The translations under genes were made by a program, and so were the position numbers. The notes below the pieces were generated by a model. That model was not told the DNA's origin. It was given only the letters and a program-made list of their open reading frames with translations, and ran no database searches. Below, piece after piece: positions 1 through 8,458 of a stretch of DNA of 64,000 nucleotides. Position 1 is the first letter of the stretch, and each line of letters starts with the position of its first letter. The DNA comes from Flavobacterium coralii (GTDB lineage: Bacteria; Bacteroidota; Bacteroidia; Flavobacteriales; Flavobacteriaceae), in NCBI RefSeq assembly GCF_019891545.1, contig NZ_JAHDIU010000012.1, positions 1 to 64,000 of the forward strand, written 5' to 3'.

Positions 1-2567
1 AGCTGGAAGCTGGCTACGCTGCGGCAGCCGAACTCGGTGATGGCAGCCGCCCAGATGGTCTGAGGGCTGGTGGTGTTGGTGTAGGCCTGTGGGTTGGCTA
101 TCGGGTTGTTACCCGACAGGGCATCGGCCTGGGTTAGGTAGTATGCCGCTGTTACGCCTGCTACTCCGCCGGTTACCGACGCATCGCGCGTGGTAAGGTC
201 GAACTCTTCCTGCAAATCGCCCGGGTTGTTGTCATCGCACAAAGGATAATTCGATGGTGTTGGAAGGGTGGGCCTTGGGTTTACAATAAGTTGTAAAGGC
301 TCTATAGAAGGACAGTTTATTGTACTGCCTTCCTGCACAACCCTTATATAAATTTCGCCGGTAATTGCTGAATAGCTTCCAGGATTATTGATAGCGTTAG
401 AGCCAAACTCTGCTCCTTCAATAGTTTCGTGGAAAGTTACGGTAAGGCCTGACTGACCATTTATAACTTCCTGCCCGGCAGGAAGAAGGTTAAATATACC
501 AAAGTCATCAAAGTTATCATCACAAACCTCTATTGTTGTAGCCGGTACAAGAACAGGCGGATAAAAAACTTCTACATTAAATACATGCTCATCTGAACAT
601 TCAACTTCAATACCTGAGTTAGCATAAACATAGATATCCTGAGTAACGGTAATTTCATCTCCGGCATTTAGCTGTGTACCTGTTCCACCGGAACCTGTAT
701 AATAATTACCTTCTGTAAGTGCCGGAAGTACATAACTTTCACATGCATCAACATCTGCAGGGGTATCTACTTCGGGTTTTTCATATACTGTAACAACAAA
801 GCTGCTCTCATCAGTACAGTTATTAGGAGTAGTTCCTGATTCTGCATATATATATATTGTTTGAGTAGCTATTACTGTTGTACCTTCCGCTATCGGGCCT
901 ACACCATTTGGTTGGCTAAAATAACCACCAACAGTAAGTTCCGGAAGTACATATCCAGTATCGTCACACACAAACACATCTTCGGGGTCATCTACAACAG
1001 GTGTAGGTGTTACAGTTATCATAAATGAAGTTGTAGAATAACAGTCTTCATCTGCTGCATTAGTTAACCTTACATATATAGTGGCACTGCCTGTTGTATA
1101 GGCTTCGGGGGTTGTTATTGCATTTACATTATTTTCTGCATCTGCCTGAGATGTATGATAAGTTACAACAAATTGATTCGGGTCCTGCCCTTGCAGTACA
1201 TCGCCATCAAGAGCTGTCAGGTCAAATGTTTCAACCTCATCATTTTCCGGATCACAAACCTGAATATTTGCCGGTGTACCTGCCTGTGGGGCAGTACTGG
1301 CCTCTATTGTAAATGATGTTGTTGCAATACATGATGTAAAATAGTTTTCCACACGAACCCAGATAGTCTCCAGTTCGCCATCGGTTACATAATTTGCAGC
1401 ATCTGCGTCAGATATGGGGCTAAAACCTTCTGTAGCATCAAGTTCGGAATTATGGAAAGTAATAACGTTTATAAATGGGTCGAGCCCATTTAATATGGTT
1501 TCGGAATTTTCAGTCAAATCAAATGTAAAAGGACCCGGGCCGCTTTCGCAGATATAAAAATCTTCAGGCTCACCAAGATCAAGCGGGTCAGCTACTTCTA
1601 CTGTAACGTTAGCTGTTTTTACAACAGTTGTTCCGTCACACCTGTTGTAGGTTGCAACAGCAGTATAAGTTGTAGTTTCTTCAGGACAAACACTTACACT
1701 TGTACTGGTAGAAATTTGTGTAGGACCATCCATCCATGCAAAATCTACTATTGAAGGACCTGTTGGGGTAAACCTCCATGCTTCCTGGATAGCAGTCCAT
1801 GAACCGGTATTACGCCCCGGAGGAACTGAAGCCTGAGTACCGGCAGCGTTTTGTATACCTATTAACCCTACACCATTTTGCCATGAAGTACAAGGTACCC
1901 TTCTCTCAACATAAACTTCGATAACATTAGTAGTTTCGTATAAAACTATCTGAGATGTTTGTGCACCAATATTAGCATTATTTTCACAAGATACACCATA
2001 TTGTGCAACTTCAGAAAAGTTAACAACCAGTGTGCGGCACGGATAAGCACCTAAAACCTGATAGTTAATATTAGGATTCGCAAAATTATTGTCAACACTT
2101 GGATCTATATCCTGATACACGCCATAAATAGCATTCCTGATAGGGAAACCTGTATTTGGTATAGCCTGGCTAAAGGCGTAGTTACAATAGCCTCCTGCTG
2201 TTTGTGTATTAAAAGTAATAACACCGTTAGAACCGATAAAGGCACTTGTATAGTTATTACCATAAAAACAAAAACTGAAAGGCAGGTTTACTGCTGAAGA
2301 CCATACGTCATCAGTATTTACTGATATTTGTGTTCCGCCTATAAAAGGATAAGGGGGCGCATATGGAACGGATGAAACCGAATAAGACGTAGTAGCACCT
2401 GTCTCAAAATAATCAGCAGTAAGCGTACGGCATTCTTCACCAGGCTGCGGTGGCTGGCAAATTGCGGGCACTGCGCCTGCGGTCACATCAGGACAACCGG
2501 GAGCCTGGGCAAAGGTGGTAAGTCCTAATAAGCTTAACAGCAGCAGTAATAAATAATTTTTCTTCAT
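1..2567 (-). CDS. Large secreted repeat protein, probable T9SS cargo (partial, 3' end outside window)
   Basis: About 855 codons are visible from an ATG at 2565-2567; the reading frame stays open to the left edge, so the C-terminus, where a T9SS sorting domain would lie, is not seen. Residues 1-20 are a Sec signal peptide (MKKN, a run of Leu, cleavage at FA|Q). Residues about 25-265 form a Cys-containing beta-rich domain. A PKD/Ig-like domain follows to about 325 (ends in a CPEETTTYT strand). From about 330 onward come tandem modules of 80-100 residues carrying FDLT, VTYHTSQADA-like and IYVRLTN...C strands. The same module occurs in the complete T9SS type B protein at 32849-35923, which supports a secreted or surface role in adhesion or gliding. 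Exact function is unknown. Export by T9SS is inferred from module sharing and cannot be confirmed without the C-terminus. Confidence 0.8.
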   Translation of the reverse strand, partial: MKKNYLLLLLLSLLGLTTFAQAPGCPDVTAGAVPAICQPPQPGEECRTLTADYFETGATTSYSVSSVPYAPPYPFIGGTQISVNTDDVWSSAVNLPFSFCFYGNNYTSAFIGSNGVITFNTQTAGGYCNYAFSQAIPNTGFPIRNAIYGVYQDIDPSVDNNFANPNINYQVLGAYPCRTLVVNFSEVAQYGVSCENNANIGAQTSQIVLYETTNVIEVYVERRVPCTSWQNGVGLIGIQNAAGTQASVPPGRNTGSWTAIQEAWRFTPTGPSIVDFAWMDGPTQISTSTSVSVCPEETTTYTAVATYNRCDGTTVVKTANVTVEVADPLDLGEPEDFYICESGPGPFTFDLTENSETILNGLDPFINVITFHNSELDATEGFSPISDADAANYVTDGELETIWVRVENYFTSCIATTSFTIEASTAPQAGTPANIQVCDPENDEVETFDLTALDGDVLQGQDPNQFVVTYHTSQADAENNVNAITTPEAYTTGSATIYVRLTNAADEDCYSTTSFMITVTPTPVVDDPEDVFVCDDTGYVLPELTVGGYFSQPNGVGPIAEGTTVIATQTIYIYAESGTTPNNCTDESSFVVTVYEKPEVDTPADVDACESYVLPALTEGNYYTGSGGTGTQLNAGDEITVTQDIYVYANSGIEVECSDEHVFNVEVFYPPVLVPATTIEVCDDNFDDFGIFNLLPAGQEVINGQSGLTVTFHETIEGAEFGSNAINNPGSYSAITGEIYIRVVQEGSTINCPSIEPLQLIVNPRPTLPTPSNYPLCDDNNPGDLQEEFDLTTRDASVTGGVAGVTAAYYLTQADALSGNNPIANPQAYTNTTSPQTIWAAAITEFGCRSVASFQ

Positions 2568-2873
2568 TTGAAAAGGTATTTTTTTAAAACGCGAAATTTA
2601 CATAAAATTGACATAAATAAAACATTTATGCCCTATTTTTTTATCAATAAAACATTTGAAAGATAAATATCCCTACCAACATTTCCGGAAATTTTTATAT
2701 AAATCTCAAAAAAGAATAGAATATACTTTAAAAGCCACATAAACAGCTTTATAGCAATAGTAACATTATTACATAACGCAGAATTTACAGATTAAGTACT
2801 TAAAGCAAAATCAACTTTTATAATTATCTTTGCAGACTAATTGATAAAAGCCATAACTGATATTTTATAATAA
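2568..2873. other. Divergent intergenic region
   Basis: This 306-nt spacer between two divergent genes has no convincing ORF or RNA gene. Near the left gene it holds a minus-strand TAAATTTC (-7-like) at 2593-2600, an inverted repeat with 7-bp arms at 2612-2630 (CATAAAT and ATTTATG around AAAAC), and a 12-bp direct repeat AATAAAACATTT at 2616-2627 and 2646-2657. The right end carries the folE promoter. The middle is AT-rich with nothing recognisable. Confidence 0.6.
2825..2832 (+). promoter_or_regulatory. -7 box of the folE promoter
   Basis: TATCTTTG matches the Bacteroidota -7 consensus TAnnTTTG and lies 41 nt before the folE ATG. No good TTG -33 element is visible at the usual spacing. Confidence 0.5.
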
Positions 2874-3545
2874 ATGATAATTAACGAAGATAAAAAAGAC
2901 GAAATAGGCGAAAACCACGTAGCCACAAGCGCCGAAACACCACTAAGACCTGATGCTTTTGACCTGACCGATGAAGAAAAGATAGAGTCTATAAAAAAAG
3001 ATGTAGAAAGAATACTTTATACATTAGGAATGGACCTTACAGATGACAGTATAAAGGGTACTCCTAACCGTGTGGCAAAGATGTTTGTAAAAGAGATTTT
3101 CGGCGGGCTGAACCCGGAACGCAAGCCCGGCTCTTCTACTTTTGAAAATAAGTATAAATACGGAGAAATGCTGGTAGAGAAAAATATTACAATTTACTCA
3201 ACCTGCGAGCACCACCTGCTCCCTATAGTAGGGCGTGCACATGTGGCATATATATCTAATGGTACCGTTGTGGGACTCTCTAAAATGAACCGTATCGTAG
3301 ATTTTTTTGCTAAAAGGCCACAGGTACAGGAAAGGCTTACCATACAAATAGTGGAAGAACTTAAAAAAGTACTTAATACTGAAGATGTAGCCTGTGTAAT
3401 TGATGCCAAGCACCTGTGTGTTAATTCGCGTGGAATTCGCGATATTGAGAGCAGCACTGTTACTTCTGAATTTGGAGGAAGGTTTAAAGAAGAAAATGTG
3501 CGCAGGGAATTTTTAGATTATATTAAGCTTGATACACAGTTTTAA
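2874..3545 (+). CDS. folE: GTP cyclohydrolase I
   Basis: Converts GTP to 7,8-dihydroneopterin triphosphate, the first step of folate and pterin synthesis, in the cytosol. At 223 aa it has the usual length of type I FolE. The zinc ligands are readable: Cys111 and His114 in TCEHHLLP, and Cys182 in HLCVNSRGI. The substrate-binding stretch [20 protein letters not shown] is also present. The N-terminal ~35 residues are acidic and variable, as in other FolE proteins. The ATG start is preceded by a -7 box 41 nt upstream. cysS follows 35 nt downstream in the same direction, so the two may be co-transcribed with yidD. Confidence 0.95.
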   Translation: MIINEDKKDEIGENHVATSAETPLRPDAFDLTDEEKIESIKKDVERILYTLGMDLTDDSIKGTPNRVAKMFVKEIFGGLNPERKPGSSTFENKYKYGEMLVEKNITIYSTCEHHLLPIVGRAHVAYISNGTVVGLSKMNRIVDFFAKRPQVQERLTIQIVEELKKVLNTEDVACVIDAKHLCVNSRGIRDIESSTVTSEFGGRFKEENVRREFLDYIKLDTQF

Positions 3546-3580
3546 TATATATTGCAAACCATCATATCATTAAGCTAAAA

Positions 3581-5062
3581 ATGCACTTATACCAGGAACA
3601 AACTTTAAAGATATACAATTCTTTAAGCGGAGAGAAAGAACTTTTTAAACCTATACATGCCGGTAATGTAGGTATGTATGTTTGCGGCCCAACGGTTTAC
3701 AGCAATGTACACTTAGGCAACTGCCGCACCTTTATTTCTTTCGATCTTGTTTTCAGGTATCTTAAACATTTAGGGTATAAGGTGCGTTATGTGCGTAATA
3801 TTACCGATGTTGGGCATATTGAAGATGACGCCGACGAAGGCGAAGATAAAATTGCAAAAAAAGCAAGGCTCGAAAAAGTAGAGCCTATGGAAATTGTACA
3901 GCAATACAGTGTAGATTTCCACCAGATAATGGAGCTGTTTAATACATTACCACCAAGCATAGAGCCTACTGCAACAGGGCACATTATAGAACAGATTGAA
4001 ACCATTAAGGGCATACTGGATAACGGTTATGCTTATGTATCTGAAGGTTCTGTTTATTTTGACGTGGTTAAGTTTAATGAAAAACATAATTACGGAAAAC
4101 TTAGCGGGCGTAATATTGAAGATATGATAGCCAATACACGCGATCTTTCGGGGCAATCTGAAAAGAGGAACCCGCAGGATTTTGCGCTATGGAAAAAAGC
4201 AGAGCCACAACATATAATGCGCTGGCCATCGCCCTGGGGCGACGGTTTCCCAGGTTGGCATTTAGAGTGCACCAGCATGAGTACTAAATACCTGGGTAAT
4301 CATTTTGATATACACGGTGGCGGTATGGACCTTAAGTTTCCGCATCACGAATGCGAAATTGCACAAAATGAAGCCTGCACCGGGCAGACACCTGTTAACT
4401 ACTGGATGCATGCCAATATGCTGACGCTTAACGGTAAAAAAATGTCAAAATCAACCGGAAATAACATCCTGCCAAGGGAAATATTTTCGGGCAATAATTC
4501 TGTTTTAAGTAAATCATTTACACCATCGGTAGCACGTTTCTTTATATTGCAGGCACACTATCGCAGCATACTCGATTTCAGTAATGATGCCATACTTGCC
4601 GCAGAAAAAGGCTTTAACAGGCTTATGGAGGCAATAGATAACTTATCCGGTATAAAAACATCGGGCACATCATCTGTTGATATTAGTGGCTGGAGGCAGC
4701 AATGCTATGATGCCATGAACGATGACTTTAACAGCCCTATACTTATTGCACAGCTTTTTGAGGGGGTACGTTATATAAACCTGCTGAAAGACGGTAAGGA
4801 AACCATTACCGCAGCTGACCTTGACCTGCTCACCAAGACCATGAACGGCTTTGTTTTTGATGTTCTCGGACTTAAAAATGAGGGCGAAACAAATACTACA
4901 AACGACAGGCTGGAAGGTGTGGTTAACATGCTTATAGGCATGCGTAATGAAGCAAGGGCTAACAAAGACTTTGCACTGTCTGACCAGATACGTGACAGGC
5001 TTAAAGACATTGGCATAGAGCTTAAAGATACAAAAGAGGGTACAACCTTTTCTATAGCATAA
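3581..5062 (+). CDS. cysS: Cysteinyl-tRNA synthetase
   Basis: Class I aminoacyl-tRNA synthetase that charges tRNA-Cys in the cytosol. At 493 aa it is typical in length. The HIGH-like motif HLGN starts at His44, and KMSKS lies at 287-291. Zinc ligands by analogy with the E. coli enzyme are Cys35 (VCGPTVY), Cys230 (HLECTS), His255 and Glu259 (HHECE). The helical anticodon-binding C-terminus ends with a DALA-like segment. The gene is followed after 4 nt by yidD, which suggests one transcript. Confidence 0.96.
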   Translation: MHLYQEQTLKIYNSLSGEKELFKPIHAGNVGMYVCGPTVYSNVHLGNCRTFISFDLVFRYLKHLGYKVRYVRNITDVGHIEDDADEGEDKIAKKARLEKVEPMEIVQQYSVDFHQIMELFNTLPPSIEPTATGHIIEQIETIKGILDNGYAYVSEGSVYFDVVKFNEKHNYGKLSGRNIEDMIANTRDLSGQSEKRNPQDFALWKKAEPQHIMRWPSPWGDGFPGWHLECTSMSTKYLGNHFDIHGGGMDLKFPHHECEIAQNEACTGQTPVNYWMHANMLTLNGKKMSKSTGNNILPREIFSGNNSVLSKSFTPSVARFFILQAHYRSILDFSNDAILAAEKGFNRLMEAIDNLSGIKTSGTSSVDISGWRQQCYDAMNDDFNSPILIAQLFEGVRYINLLKDGKETITAADLDLLTKTMNGFVFDVLGLKNEGETNTTNDRLEGVVNMLIGMRNEARANKDFALSDQIRDRLKDIGIELKDTKEGTTFSIA

Positions 5063-5066
5063 CGGT

Positions 5067-5318
5067 ATGAAAGCAGGAAAGCTTGCCATATTGCCATTTG
5101 TGGCGCTGGTGCGCTTTTACCAGTGGGGTATATCGCCTTTCCTGCCTTCTGCATGCCGCTACTCCCCTACCTGTTCTCAATACATGATAGAGGCGCTTAA
5201 AACCCACGGCCTGTTTAAAGGCTTATGGCTCGGCACTAAGCGCATTGCAAGCTGTAACCCCTGGGGTGGCAGTGGTTACGACCCTGTGCCGCCAAAGAGA
5301 TGCAGCCATAAACATTAA
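5067..5318 (+). CDS. yidD: YidD membrane protein insertion efficiency factor
   Basis: Small 83-aa protein of the YidD family, which assists YidC/Sec-dependent insertion of inner-membrane proteins. The family signatures are clear: [18 protein letters not shown] in the middle and [14 protein letters not shown] near the C-terminus. An N-terminal amphipathic segment (residues 5-20) probably associates with the membrane. It begins 4 nt after the cysS stop codon and probably shares its transcript. In many bacteria yidD sits with rnpA and yidC; here it sits with cysS and lgt. Confidence 0.93.
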   Translation: MKAGKLAILPFVALVRFYQWGISPFLPSACRYSPTCSQYMIEALKTHGLFKGLWLGTKRIASCNPWGGSGYDPVPPKRCSHKH

Positions 5319-5381
5319 TATTTTTTGTTAGGCTTGTAGGCTGCATTTCGCTATTTTTACGCCAACTAATAAAACTGCACT

Positions 5382-6329
5382 ATGGCACATGCTTTAAGCT
5401 TTACCTGGAATCCCAGCGAAGGGCTAGACCTTGGCTTTATAATGGTACGCTATTACAGCCTTATGTTCGTGGTAGCCTTTGGCCTCGGATGGTTCATAAT
5501 GAAAAAAATATTTGAACGCGAAGGCGAATCGATAGAAAAGCTGGACAAGCTTTTTATCTATACGCTTGTAGCCACACTGCTTGGCGCACGGCTGGGGCAC
5601 GTGTTTTTTTATGACTGGGATTATTTTAGCCAGCACCCTGAAGAAATATTACTCCCTTTTAAATTTAAGCCTGAATTTGAATTTACCGGTTTTGCAGGCC
5701 TTGCCAGCCATGGCGCTGCAATAGGTATCATACTGGCAATGATATGGTACAGCAGGAAAATTATTCACAGGCCATTGCTATGGGTGCTAGACAGGGTGGT
5801 GATACCTGTAACCAGTGGTGGTATCTTTGTCAGGCTTGGCAATTTTTTTAATTCTGAAATATTAGGTGAGCCTGTAAGCAGCCCGGAGAATGTTCCTACT
5901 GCTGTTAGGTTTATTCGTGGTGAGGATAATTTGAACAAATATGATGTAACTAAGATTACCGGTGTAAAGGATTATAACCAAGCTTATGAGCTTATAGAGA
6001 AAGACCCGAGATTTGCCGATTATCTTGCTGCCATACCTTACCGCCACCCCGCACAGTTATATGAAGCGGCAGGCTATGTTATTGTTTTCATTATACTGTA
6101 TTATATGTACTGGAAAACTGATGCCCGCAAAAAACACGGGCTTATATTTGGCGTATTCCTTATATTACTATGGACAGTTCGCTTTCTAGCAGAATTTGTT
6201 AAGCAAAGCCAGGGAGGGTTTGAAGGCGACAACCCTATTTTACTTACAGGGCAATGGCTAAGCATACCTTTTATACTTGCCGGTTTCTACCTTATGTTTA
6301 CCGCAAAAAACAGAACCGAAACTTTATAA
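5382..6329 (+). CDS. lgt: Prolipoprotein diacylglyceryl transferase
   Basis: Transfers diacylglycerol from phosphatidylglycerol to the lipobox Cys of prolipoproteins in the inner membrane. At 315 aa it shows about seven membrane segments, the catalytic-region motif GLASHGAAIG, the RLGNFFNSEILGEP segment corresponding to the Lgt signature, and HPAQLYEA near residue 225. An insertion of about 35 residues (roughly 170-205, containing FIRGEDNLNKY) enlarges a periplasmic loop; comparable insertions occur in Bacteroidota Lgt proteins. A TATTTTTA element at 5352-5359 could be its own -7 box. A strong terminator follows at 6334. Confidence 0.95.
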   Translation: MAHALSFTWNPSEGLDLGFIMVRYYSLMFVVAFGLGWFIMKKIFEREGESIEKLDKLFIYTLVATLLGARLGHVFFYDWDYFSQHPEEILLPFKFKPEFEFTGFAGLASHGAAIGIILAMIWYSRKIIHRPLLWVLDRVVIPVTSGGIFVRLGNFFNSEILGEPVSSPENVPTAVRFIRGEDNLNKYDVTKITGVKDYNQAYELIEKDPRFADYLAAIPYRHPAQLYEAAGYVIVFIILYYMYWKTDARKKHGLIFGVFLILLWTVRFLAEFVKQSQGGFEGDNPILLTGQWLSIPFILAGFYLMFTAKNRTETL

Positions 6330-6333
6330 AAAC

Positions 6334-6359
6334 AAAAACCGCCTGATGGCGGTTTTTTT
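6334..6359. terminator. Bidirectional intrinsic terminator between lgt and the tonB-like gene
   Basis: A 10-bp perfect stem (AAAAACCGCC with GGCGGTTTTT) around a TGAT loop. It is followed by T on the plus strand and, because of the A-rich left arm, by T on the minus strand too. It sits between two convergent stop codons. Confidence 0.85.
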
Positions 6360-6363
6360 GTGC

Positions 6364-7191
6364 TTATTCGGTAAGTTTAAAGTTGTAAATTATCTTGCCA
6401 ACCTGTTTATCCGGCGCATCCGGGTCAGCTTCCCAAGTGGTTCTCATCGCTGCCTGCTTTGCCTGATCTAAAAGACAGCTTGCAGAATTAGTAGTACCTC
6501 TTACACCTGCATTAGCATCTATAACTTTACCATTCCTGTCAACAAAAATCTGAACTACTACAACGCCCTGCTCATTACAGGTATATTTTGGCTGAGGCTT
6601 TGCTAAAGCATTCCTGTTTCCGAGCTGGTAGTTACCGCCCCCCGTACCGCTACCCCCACCGCCGTTGCCGTAGCTGCCGTTAAGCGTACCGTCAATTCTT
6701 CCCTTATCTCCTGCCTGGTTATCATTACCCTGCCCTCCGGTTGCCTTACCATCGCTCTTAGGGCCATTTATAAGGCTATTAAGCGCATCAGACGTACTTT
6801 TGGATGGTGTGGGTGCCGGTTCGGGTTTTGGTTTAACAGGCTTATCCTCTTTCGGTTTTTCTTTAGGCTTTTTATTAGTTATTACCGGCGCATCGGTTAC
6901 ATCCTGTGTTACCACCTCGTACTGCACAGGCGTCGGGTCGGCAGACGACTGCGAGGGCTGTGGCGCAGAAGCTATCGGCTCCGTTGGCTGCACATCGCCC
7001 ATACCAAAATCACTTGTACCAAAGTTAATGGCAATACCGTTTTCAGGCGGCGGATCCATATAGGTTAAGCCTAAAAAAAAGCAAAGCAGCAGCAACACAG
7101 CAAATATTGCGGCTGTAATTGCAAATGCCTTTTTGTTTTTTTCTTTGTCCTCCTCAGGTTCTCTGTATATTTTTTGAACGCGTTGTCCCAT
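6364..7191 (-). CDS. TonB-family energy transducer
   Basis: 275-aa inner-membrane-anchored transducer that passes proton-motive energy to outer-membrane receptors. It has a cytosolic N-terminus of about 20 residues, one membrane segment (about 23-45), a Pro/Lys-rich periplasmic spacer (about 85-135, with KPKEKPKEDKPVKPKPEP), a Gly-rich linker, and a C-terminal TonB-like fold (VVVQIFVDRNGKVIDA to IIYNFKLTE). It is last in the exbB-exbD-tonB order, 7 nt after exbD. Gly-rich spacers and this gene order are common in Bacteroidota, which carry several TonB copies, so a specific receptor cannot be assigned. Confidence 0.9.
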   Translation of the reverse strand: MGQRVQKIYREPEEDKEKNKKAFAITAAIFAVLLLLCFFLGLTYMDPPPENGIAINFGTSDFGMGDVQPTEPIASAPQPSQSSADPTPVQYEVVTQDVTDAPVITNKKPKEKPKEDKPVKPKPEPAPTPSKSTSDALNSLINGPKSDGKATGGQGNDNQAGDKGRIDGTLNGSYGNGGGGSGTGGGNYQLGNRNALAKPQPKYTCNEQGVVVVQIFVDRNGKVIDANAGVRGTTNSASCLLDQAKQAAMRTTWEADPDAPDKQVGKIIYNFKLTE

Positions 7192-7198
7192 AACAGGT

Positions 7199-7591
7199 CT
7201 ATTTAGGATTAACTGCCAGTACTATCTTGTAATGGTTCCTGTTGGCAATATCCATTACCGTAACAGCTTTTTCTATCGGCACCCCCTGCTCCACCCGCAG
7301 TACGATGGCTTTATCTTCGGCTCCCGCCATTATACCCGAAAGCTGTGCTTCAAGGTTATCTTCGGCAACAGGATCCTGGTCTATAAAATACTCCAGCTCT
7401 TTGGTAATATTTACCGATACATTCTGGTTATTCTCGGTCTTGCCTTTAGCCTTTGGCAGGTTAAGGTCAAGCGCATTGGTGGTAACCATAGTAGAGGTCA
7501 GCATGAAAAATATCAACAACAGGAATACGATATCCGTCATCGATGACATGTTAAACTCCGGTGTTACCTTATTTCTGCTCCTGAATTTCAT
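7199..7591 (-). CDS. exbD: ExbD/TolR biopolymer transport protein
   Basis: 130-aa protein with one membrane segment (residues about 19-40) carrying the family's essential membrane Asp (Asp20 in SSMTDIVFLLLIFFM). A periplasmic domain follows, ending YKIVLAVNPK. Together with ExbB it forms the proton channel that drives TonB. It lies 2 nt downstream of exbB and 7 nt upstream of the tonB-like gene, clearly one operon. Confidence 0.93.
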   Translation of the reverse strand: MKFRSRNKVTPEFNMSSMTDIVFLLLIFFMLTSTMVTTNALDLNLPKAKGKTENNQNVSVNITKELEYFIDQDPVAEDNLEAQLSGIMAGAEDKAIVLRVEQGVPIEKAVTVMDIANRNHYKIVLAVNPK

Positions 7592-7593
7592 AA

Positions 7594-8301
7594 TTATACC
7601 GGGTCATTTAGCAGGTCGAGGAATTCTACAGCAGTAGCCTCCATCTGGTTAACAATCTTATCAGTCTTAACTACAAGGTGGTTATAGCCAATATAGGCAA
7701 ATACACCCACTATAAGCCCCACTACTGTAGTAGTCATCGCAGTATAGATACCACCCGCTAACAGGTCTATCTGTATCTGTCCTCCGCCTTTTTCTATTTC
7801 AAAGAATACAAGTATCATACCAACCACAGTACCTAAAAATCCAATCATAGGCCCGGCACCGGAAATTGTTGCCAGTATACTTACATTCTTCTCTAAATTA
7901 TAAATTTCAAGCTTACCGGCATTCTCTATAGCGGTATTAATATCTTCAAGGGGTTTCCCGATACGGGATATGCCTTTCTCTACAAGACGTGATACGGGTG
8001 TATTGGTATGCTGACACAACAGCTTGGCACTGTCAAAGCGCCTGTGGGTTATATGGTCGCGAATCTGGTTCATAAAGCCTTTATCTATCTTAGAGGCCTC
8101 CTTTAATGCCATAGTGCGTTCTATGTACAGGTAAATGGCAACAAACAGCAGTACTGCTAGTATAATCATGATAATGTTACCTGCAAGCCCGCCACTGGTT
8201 AATAATTCCCATACAGACAATGATTTTGCAACAGGCTCCTGCCCTTCCATCAGGGCTTCATTAGCAACTGCCAGGCTATCGGCATCTTGAATGTTCAGCA
8301 T
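7594..8301 (-). CDS. exbB: ExbB/TolQ/MotA proton channel family protein
   Basis: 235-aa inner-membrane protein with three membrane segments: about 37-58, 143-168 (ATISGAGPMIGFLGTVVGMI) and 182-208 (AGGIYTAMTTTVVGLIVGV). The long cytosolic loop between segments one and two is typical of the family. It is the first gene of the exbB-exbD-tonB operon and powers TonB-dependent uptake. TolQ cannot be excluded from sequence alone, but no tolA/tolB/pal genes adjoin, so ExbB is preferred. Confidence 0.92.
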   Translation of the reverse strand: MLNIQDADSLAVANEALMEGQEPVAKSLSVWELLTSGGLAGNIIMIILAVLLFVAIYLYIERTMALKEASKIDKGFMNQIRDHITHRRFDSAKLLCQHTNTPVSRLVEKGISRIGKPLEDINTAIENAGKLEIYNLEKNVSILATISGAGPMIGFLGTVVGMILVFFEIEKGGGQIQIDLLAGGIYTAMTTTVVGLIVGVFAYIGYNHLVVKTDKIVNQMEATAVEFLDLLNDPV

Positions 8302-8406
8302 AGAAAAAAAATCTTTTGGTTATGTTTTTAAAAATTAACGCTAATATAGTTTAAAAATTGCTTTTACCGCCTGCAATCATTAGATAATAGCGTTAATATA
8401 TAACAA

Positions 8407-8436
8407 AAAACCTGCCTGAAAATCCAGGCAGGTTTT
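8407..8436 (-). terminator. Terminator of the secDF transcript
   Basis: A perfect 12-bp stem (AAAACCTGCCTG / CAGGCAGGTTTT) with a 6-nt loop. On the minus strand it is followed by TTTTTTG. It lies 23 nt after the secDF stop codon. Confidence 0.85.
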
Positions 8437-8458
8437 ATATGTTTTGGTATATGTACTG

